From: Anolis sagrei
Lineage: Eukaryota; Chordata; Lepidosauria; Squamata; Anolidae
Length of the DNA: 64,000 nt
Assembly (NCBI RefSeq): GCF_037176765.1
Contig: NC_090023.1
Span: 48,377,366 to 48,441,365 of the forward strand
Direction: 5' to 3'
In this document: positions 58,096-64,000 of the stretch, one piece after another
Layout of the letters: each line of letters starts with the position of its first letter
How positions within the stretch are numbered: the first letter of the stretch is position 1
Position numbers and translations under genes: made by a program
Notes under the pieces: model-generated
What the model saw: the letters and a program-made list of their open reading frames with translations, nothing else
Told to the model about the DNA's origin: nothing
Database searches by the model: none

Positions 58096-59179
58096 AGAAA
58101 TGATTATGGAACACGAATAGCTGGAAAATATTGCACTGTATGCAACAAACACATACAAATGTATGTCTATTTCAATAAATAAATAAATATTAAAGAAGCA
58201 AAAGGAGGAAATGTCATATGGCTGTAAAATTATGTCTGTTTTCTTCTAGGTTTCAAAGGGATGTTTCAGTCAACCTCAACATTTCATTCCATAAAATTGA
58301 CAAACAAAGGACTCAAGAGATAGTGCCAATCTAGACTGAAATAGGCTGGAGTAGTTACTGCATTTTAAGACTAAAAAATAATGATCCACCAATCAAGTCT
58401 GGGAAAAGGAGGAAAGATGACAGAGAAACACTGGAATCTAGCAGTGGTATTGTTTTGAACCCTTAGAAAAACTGAGTGAATGAATCATATCAATTTCAGA
58501 TGTATAACAGAAATATGGGCCAAGAGCCCAAATTTCTTATCTTTTCTATAGGGATCAATTCCTAGCATTGTTTGTAACTGTGTTACATGGCGATTTTTCT
58601 GTTACATGGCCTCCATCCAGTGATTCAGATAGTTAATCTAAGAATCCAGAGTTGTGCCTTCTATTCCCCCTGCCTTTATAGATGATTATCAATATTACTT
58701 AATTACTTAAGAATCAGGTAGATCTCCCATACAATGTTTCAAGGTCTTTCGGCAAATGCTGCTAAGGAAGGGCCTTTGGTTTTCTATCCTCACAACACCA
58801 TTGCCTTCATTATATTCTTCTTTTGTGGCTACCTGTGGTATTACAAAACAAAACAACCAAATCTTTGCACTAATTATGGAAACACTTACCTTACTGCAGT
58901 TTATTTATAAAATAAACAGTCGAATTGCTGTAGATGCCTATTTTTTTATATTTTATGGGATTTACATTATATTTTGTATGGTTTTTTTTCTTCTCTTTCA
59001 GTTAAAAGCCGCCTCAAAGTTGTGGAATATTCAGCAAATTAAATATCAATAGTATCTCCAGATATCTATGTAAAGGAACTGTATCAATGCAGTTTGGGAG
59101 GCTGGGCACTTAATTCTCATCTAATCAGAAAAAGGAATAAAGAAGGGAGGCATTTTGTCAAATATAATTGTATTATTTA

Positions 59180-60050
59180 CTAGCCATTCCTTGCCACACG
59201 TTGCTGTGGCCCAGTCTGGTGATCTGGAAAATAAAGTAATGAAAAAGTGTTGGTTTCTAATATATGTAATTTCTTTACGCTTTGGGGTAAACAGTATTTC
59301 TTGCTGCTTCTTTGTCAGTGTTGACGTGGAGATTGTCTGGTTTGCCTACTCTGGAACATGCAACATATAATTGTCCTTCTTTAGGGGTCCCTTTCAAATC
59401 TGTATCTCTCTATGTGTGAATCATATCTATCTATATCTATGGCTGGATGGCTCTTGGTCAGGAGGACTTTGATTATGTTTTCTTGCCCTGGCGAAGGGAG
59501 TTGGACTGGATGGCCTTAATTATTTTCTGTTGGTCATGGGGGGTAATGTGTGGGAAGTTTGCCCCAATTCTGTCATTGGTGGGGTTCAGAATGCTCTTTG
59601 ATTGTAGATGAACTATAGAGCCCAGTAACCACAACTCCCAAATGTGAATGTCTATTTTCTTCAAACTCCATCTGTGTTCATATTTGGGCATATGGAATAC
59701 TTGTGCCAAGTTTGGTCCAGATCCATCATTGTTTGAGTCCACAGTGCTCTCTGGATGTAGATGAACTACAACTCCCAAATTCAAGGTAAATGCCCACCAA
59801 ACCCTTCTAGTGTTTTCTGTTGGTCATGGGAGTCCTATGTGCTATGTTTAGTTCAATTCCATCATTGGTGGAGTTCAGAATGCTCTTTGATTGTAGGTGA
59901 ACTATTAATCCCAGCAATGACAACTCCCAAATGACAAAATCAATCTTTTTTAAGTGATGGTCACTCCTTGGGTTAGTAGGTGTCTTGTGGCCAAATTTGG
60001 CGGTAATTGGTCCAGTGGGTTTTTGAGTTATGTTAATCCCACAAACAAAC
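59180..60050 (-). mobile_element. Helitron 3' end
   Basis: On the minus strand the element ends with the hairpin GCCACAGCAACGTGTGGC, a short spacer and CTAG before T, the classic Helitron terminus. Just inside, the minus strand reads QLYVACSRVGKP, the last helicase motif. Further in, 59500-59940 repeats a module (GTTCAGAATGCTCTTTGATTG) also found in the hAT at 3990. No intact helicase or Rep domain is present. Confidence 0.72.
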
Positions 60051-60739
60051 ATTACATTTTTATTTATTTAGATTCACAATATGCAAACTAGTAGAACACT
60101 GTTATTTAGTTACAACTAAAATATGCCTATTGAATAACATCGAATAATATGTCTGTAAAGCTAACTGATTCAATGGTTTTACTCTATTTGGGACTAAACC
60201 AGGATTCAGACTAAGACAGTTAAGTTAGTAGTGTTAACTGAAACTTTCTTTCAGTTTCTTCAGCTATGTAAAATAGTTGATATGATAAAGATAGAAATCT
60301 GATAACCTGCTGAAATTAAATTTGCATTTCCTCAGTTTGATGTGCAGAAGAGCATTTTGAAAGTTATCAATTTCACATACAGCTATGAATTTGACATGAA
60401 GTCTATCACCACAACAATGCTTTTCAAAGGATTACACTTTTGTGAATTTTCAACATTGACTTGAGCAGGATCCAAAAAGTTGTCTATGTCACAAAGGATT
60501 CTGGGAAGAGTAGTCTTAGCAAGCCCTACTAGCTCCTTTCTCATTCTGTGTGAACTTTATGTTAAATTAGAAGATAATGCAGCAGTTTTCTGTGATTGAA
60601 CCACAGCAGAGTTTCACTATTAAACAACGGTGGCTTTTCTGACATTATATTTTATGAGTACCCTTGCTAAGGGATTGTGGCCAAGAAGGAGAAGACAGAC
60701 ACCAACCATAGGTCTGAACCTGAAAACTTCATTAAAGTT

Positions 60740-61022
60740 TAATTCAGGCTGGTTTTGGAGAACTGACCAGACTGCTAAGAAAGAGCTTTTAACAGATGGG
60801 TCTTGTAATTTGAACCCATTGCTCTGAGTTCTAGTTTCCAGGGCAGTGTCTTCCTTATGACACCTTTTCACGTATTTACAAATGGCTATCAACCTTCTGT
60901 TCTGCAGGCTTAAAATACTTAGTTTCATCTGTCAGGAGTACTTGGATTGTGCTTTTCCTGCATGGAAGGGGGTTGGACTAGATGGCCCATGTGGTTTCTT
61001 CCAGCTCTATGATTCTATAGTT
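60740..61022. mobile_element. CR1 LINE 3' end with internal inversion
   Basis: The minus strand of 60740-60928 encodes LQNRRLIAICKYVKRCHKED and LETRTQSNGFKLQ. The plus strand from 60929 carries the CR1 3' UTR (GGGGGTTGGACTAGATGGCC, CTATGATTCTATAG). The two parts abut head to head. Confidence 0.68.
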
Positions 61023-61065
61023 TCAGGAAACACTACCTACCTGTATATACTTTTATTGCCATCTA

Positions 61066-61070
61066 GTAGC

Positions 61071-61119
<49 letters not shown>

Positions 61120-61120
61120 T
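61066..61120 (+). repeat. (AAT)n microsatellite
   Basis: About 17 perfect AAT units between two CR1 pieces. Confidence 0.95.
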
Positions 61121-61151
61121 GTATATGTTATATTCCGCCCTTTCTCCACCA

Positions 61152-61250
61152 AAATTTCTTAGAACTATAGAATAATAGAACTGGAAGAGATCACATGGGC
61201 CATCCAGTCCAACCCTCTGTCATGCAGGAAAAGCATAAAGAACCCCCTGC
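61152..61250 (-). mobile_element. CR1 3' end fragment
   Basis: ATAGAATAATAGAACTGGAA, GGGCCATCCAGTCCAAC and GTCATGCAGGAAAAGC, reversed relative to the neighbouring piece. Confidence 0.75.
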
Positions 61251-61896
61251 AAAAAAAACACAGTCATTGCTCTAAAACTTTCACTACTTGCTAAACAGTT
61301 TAGGTATGGGGTAATAGTTCATGACTTCAGTTCATACACATTGTCACATATTATGGACTCTTACTGTAGAATCTTTTGAAGAATGAAGGTGGGGATGGTC
61401 TGGTCACAGAGCAAAGTGAAGCAGTTCTTTCAGGCAGCAAAAAATAGGCAATGTGGTAGAAGTCCTCTATAGCCCTTCCACACTATTAGAGGACAACTGC
61501 ATCATGTCAAAATAGCCTGCTGTCCACATACCAACAATGAACAAATATTGTGTAGCTTGTATAGGTGGAATAAGGACATGGTATTATCTTATCTTTTGTC
61601 CCAAGCAGCACTAGAGAACCCTGGCTGCAAATTCTAGATTTCTCGTTTCAAACTCCAAATCTCAGGACTCAATTGTATGGAACCATGGCAGCCAAAGTAT
61701 GTAGAATTGTAGTGCTATAATTGTGCAGTGTGGAGGAGTGGCAACAGCACCCTGTATAAACAAAGGCTCGTGAAAACCCAAATGGCTTGCAGAAGTAGGA
61801 TAAAAAGCAGAGGGAAAAAGGATATACGTTTGGTACAGGGTTAGTTGACAGGGAATCATTTGAAGTCTGTGGAGTTTAGTGCATAGGAATGCTGAA

Positions 61897-62490
61897 AGCA
61901 GGCTAGACTACTGTAATGAACTTTATATGGGGCTGTCCCCTATCCTCCTATCAGTCCACATGAGTCCTGAGATAATTAGGAGAGGCCCTTCACTCGGTCC
62001 CACCACCATCATGCTTGGTGGGAATGAGAGAGAGGACCTTCAAGGGGGCACACTCGACCCCCTTGTTAATGGCCTTTTGCTCCCAAGTTAAAACTTTTCT
62101 GTGGAAGCAGGCCTTCCCCGACAACCTGTAATAAGCTATAACTAGGAAACTAGTGATTATTGCCAACACACATCGCGGAAGGTTATCTCACTCTAGCAAG
62201 GATTGCATGGCCAAGATTTGGAGCCTTGAGGTTTTTTAGTATAAAGTTTGAAGGACAACCTTCATGGCCTACAGCCCAGGGATTTTTAACAATAATGAAA
62301 AATGGCATTCTTTATTATGCTTATTTTATATTGTTTATGTAATGTGTTTATGCAATGTGTTTGCTTATTGTTTACTTGTTGGGTTGAGGGAATGATGTTA
62401 TGCTCTTGTATTATGTAATTTCTGTTTCTTAATCATTTGTTCATCACTTTGAGGCCCATCTGTGGGAGAAAAATGGTATAAAAATAAATA
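61897..62490 (+). mobile_element. L2-type LINE 3' fragment
   Basis: CTAGACTACTGTAATGAACT, GGTGGGAATGAGAGAGAGGA, TTTGAGGCCCATCTGTGGGA and ATAAATAAATAAATA. Degenerate coding remnants only. Confidence 0.65.
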
Positions 62491-63718
62491 AATAAATAAT
62501 ATTGGGAGGTGGGAAAATTGAGAAGGAAGAGATGAAGTATCCAGGAAAAAGACGGATTTGCTGACTGGAACTCTACAACACTTTATTGCAGAGTCAATTT
62601 GTTGCTCTAGAAAGTTTTGCCAGTTTCCCTATTTCCCTACTGGGAGCTGTCTTCGTAAATCAAAGATTTTTTTTTTTTAAAATGACCAGTGAGGCAAATA
62701 CAGAAGCAGTGGGGAGCCTTCTCTCTAGCTGGTATGTCAGTTCAGAAAAGCCTTTGCTTGCTTTTATTTCCTCATGGCACACTAACCATTCCTTGGCACA
62801 AACCATGGGAATAACTGTGTTCCAGAGTTGTTCTTAAGAGGAGAATTTTAAATGTTGTTAAAGGCTTCCATCTTGGCAAGGGTAATGTCTGTGCTTTTTC
62901 TGGCGCCATCCATAAAAATATGAAGAACCAGAAAAGCAAATGTAAAAGGTCCTAATGGACAGCATAGATGTTACATTGACATTGCTTAAATTACTCACTT
63001 CCCAACTAAGAATTTAGAGGATGTTGCCAAAATTTTATGCAGTCTCCAGCTGTGAAAGTTCATAGTAGATATGCACTTAATTTGGCTTCTTTTCAAAAAA
63101 TGTGATGGAGTCCAACATCTATATTTACTCAAAAATGCCACTGCATTTAATAAGTTACACTTCAAATATGTTATGGTGCATAATGCATGTTTTTCCCTGT
63201 TATACATGAAACATGTAGAAAAGCTTTCAATTTCTTATAGAGTCTTGAAAGATTAAAACTTGCAATCAGAATAAATGATCAATTTCCAAGAACAAAACTT
63301 TCATGTTTTTACTCTTTTGATTTTTTTTTATCCCGAGCTTCACTATTTCCATTTTTAGAAGGTTAGTAAGTCATGGGAAAAATCCTCCCTCTTGGAACAA
63401 TAGTATGAATGTATCAGATTGGAGAACCAACGTTCCTCAGTTCATACACAGCAGTTTGATGTCACGTTCGATTTTATAGCTGATTTAAAAGAAACCACAC
63501 ATTTATTTTACATACTTTCTAACCATGTGTACAAAGTGCAGCTCTTCAAATGTCTTTGAATTGCAATTCCCGGTGTAGGTTATGATGGCAATGCAGCAAC
63601 ACAAGAGCAATATCTCATTTTTCCCACTCCAATCTGCACTGCATCCCTTTCATATATGTTTACTCAGAAGTAAGACCTTTTGAGCTCAGTGACATGTATT
63701 CCCAAGTATAGAACTTTA
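62491..63718. other. right-hand unassigned sequence
   Basis: AT-rich, with no recognisable exon, repeat family or regulatory cluster; the short open frames here look random. Confidence 0.4.
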
Positions 63719-63964
63719 CTGTGTCAGAAGCAACTTGAAAACCGCAAGTCACTTCTGGTGTGAGAGAATTGGCTGTCTGCAAGGATGTTGCCCAGGGATG
63801 CCTGGATGTTTTGCCATCCTGTGGGAGGCTTCTCTCATGTCCCTGAAAGGGAAGCTGGAGCTGACAGATGGAAGCTCACCCCATCTCATGGATTCGAACC
63901 ACTGACCTTCAGGTGAGTAATTCAGCCGGCACAAGGGTTTAACCCATTGCACCACCATGGCTCC
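63719..63964 (-). mobile_element. squamate tRNA-derived SINE, reverse copy
   Basis: The reversed tail GTGTCAGAAGCAACTTG and the reversed head GGTTTAACCCATTGCACCAC; same family as 4751. Confidence 0.85.
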
Positions 63965-64000
63965 TACAGCATTGTACAGAACCTTAACCTAAAAACAGAA

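Noticed and set aside
58250-58325. Block after TTTTCTTCTAG as a last exon of CD200-like copy 2
   Set aside because: The acceptor is good and the phase would fit the alternative frame at 51910, but the peptide has no recognisable feature and 55700 fits equally well.
1-64000. Endogenous retrovirus or Polinton
   Set aside because: No gag, protease, envelope, capsid or paired LTR signal was recognised; all reverse-transcriptase-type traces fit LINEs or Penelope-like elements.

Overview
This is a vertebrate window, most likely from an iguanian lizard and probably an anole-type genome. The repeats point there: tRNA-headed squamate SINEs, young CR1 LINEs ending in ATTCTATG units, L2, BovB/RTE and L1-like LINE tails, a Penelope-like GIY-YIG fragment, a Helitron end, and many palindromic hAT- and mariner-like MITEs. 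Host genes are sparse, split into short exons with GT-AG borders, and all lie on the + strand.

Layout. (1) 512-9642: the last four coding exons of a C3orf52/TTMP orthologue, a single-pass membrane protein; its first exon lies left of the window. (2) 9.7-22.4 kb: introns and intergenic sequence made mostly of repeats. (3) 22427-29288: a complete CD200-like (OX-2) gene in five exons that splice in frame to 309 codons plus stop (signal peptide, V-type Ig, C2-type Ig, transmembrane segment, 45-residue tail). (4) 29.3-47.9 kb: a dense stack of nested repeats with no clear gene. (5) 47960-51880, perhaps to 55.8 kb: a second CD200-like gene with intact V and C2 Ig exons, whose expected-frame last exon ends in a short hydrophobic peptide and stop. 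(6) 56-64 kb: repeats, including an L1-like tail, a Helitron, an inverted CR1 and L2.

C3orf52 beside CD200-family genes matches human 3q13.2, where C3orf52 and CD200 are near neighbours (established knowledge). CD200 proteins are cell-surface ligands that restrain myeloid cells through CD200R. The two copies here have diverged in how they meet the membrane: the first has a transmembrane anchor and tail, while the second looks GPI-anchored or tail-less, with a possible alternative frame that would give a tyrosine-rich tail. That difference is the most interesting host biology in the window. The other notable content is transposon archaeology: perfect 8-bp target duplications, a SINE whose empty site survives in a nearby duplicate, a hAT-like element split by a nearly intact CR1, and a sequence module shared by that hAT and a Helitron.
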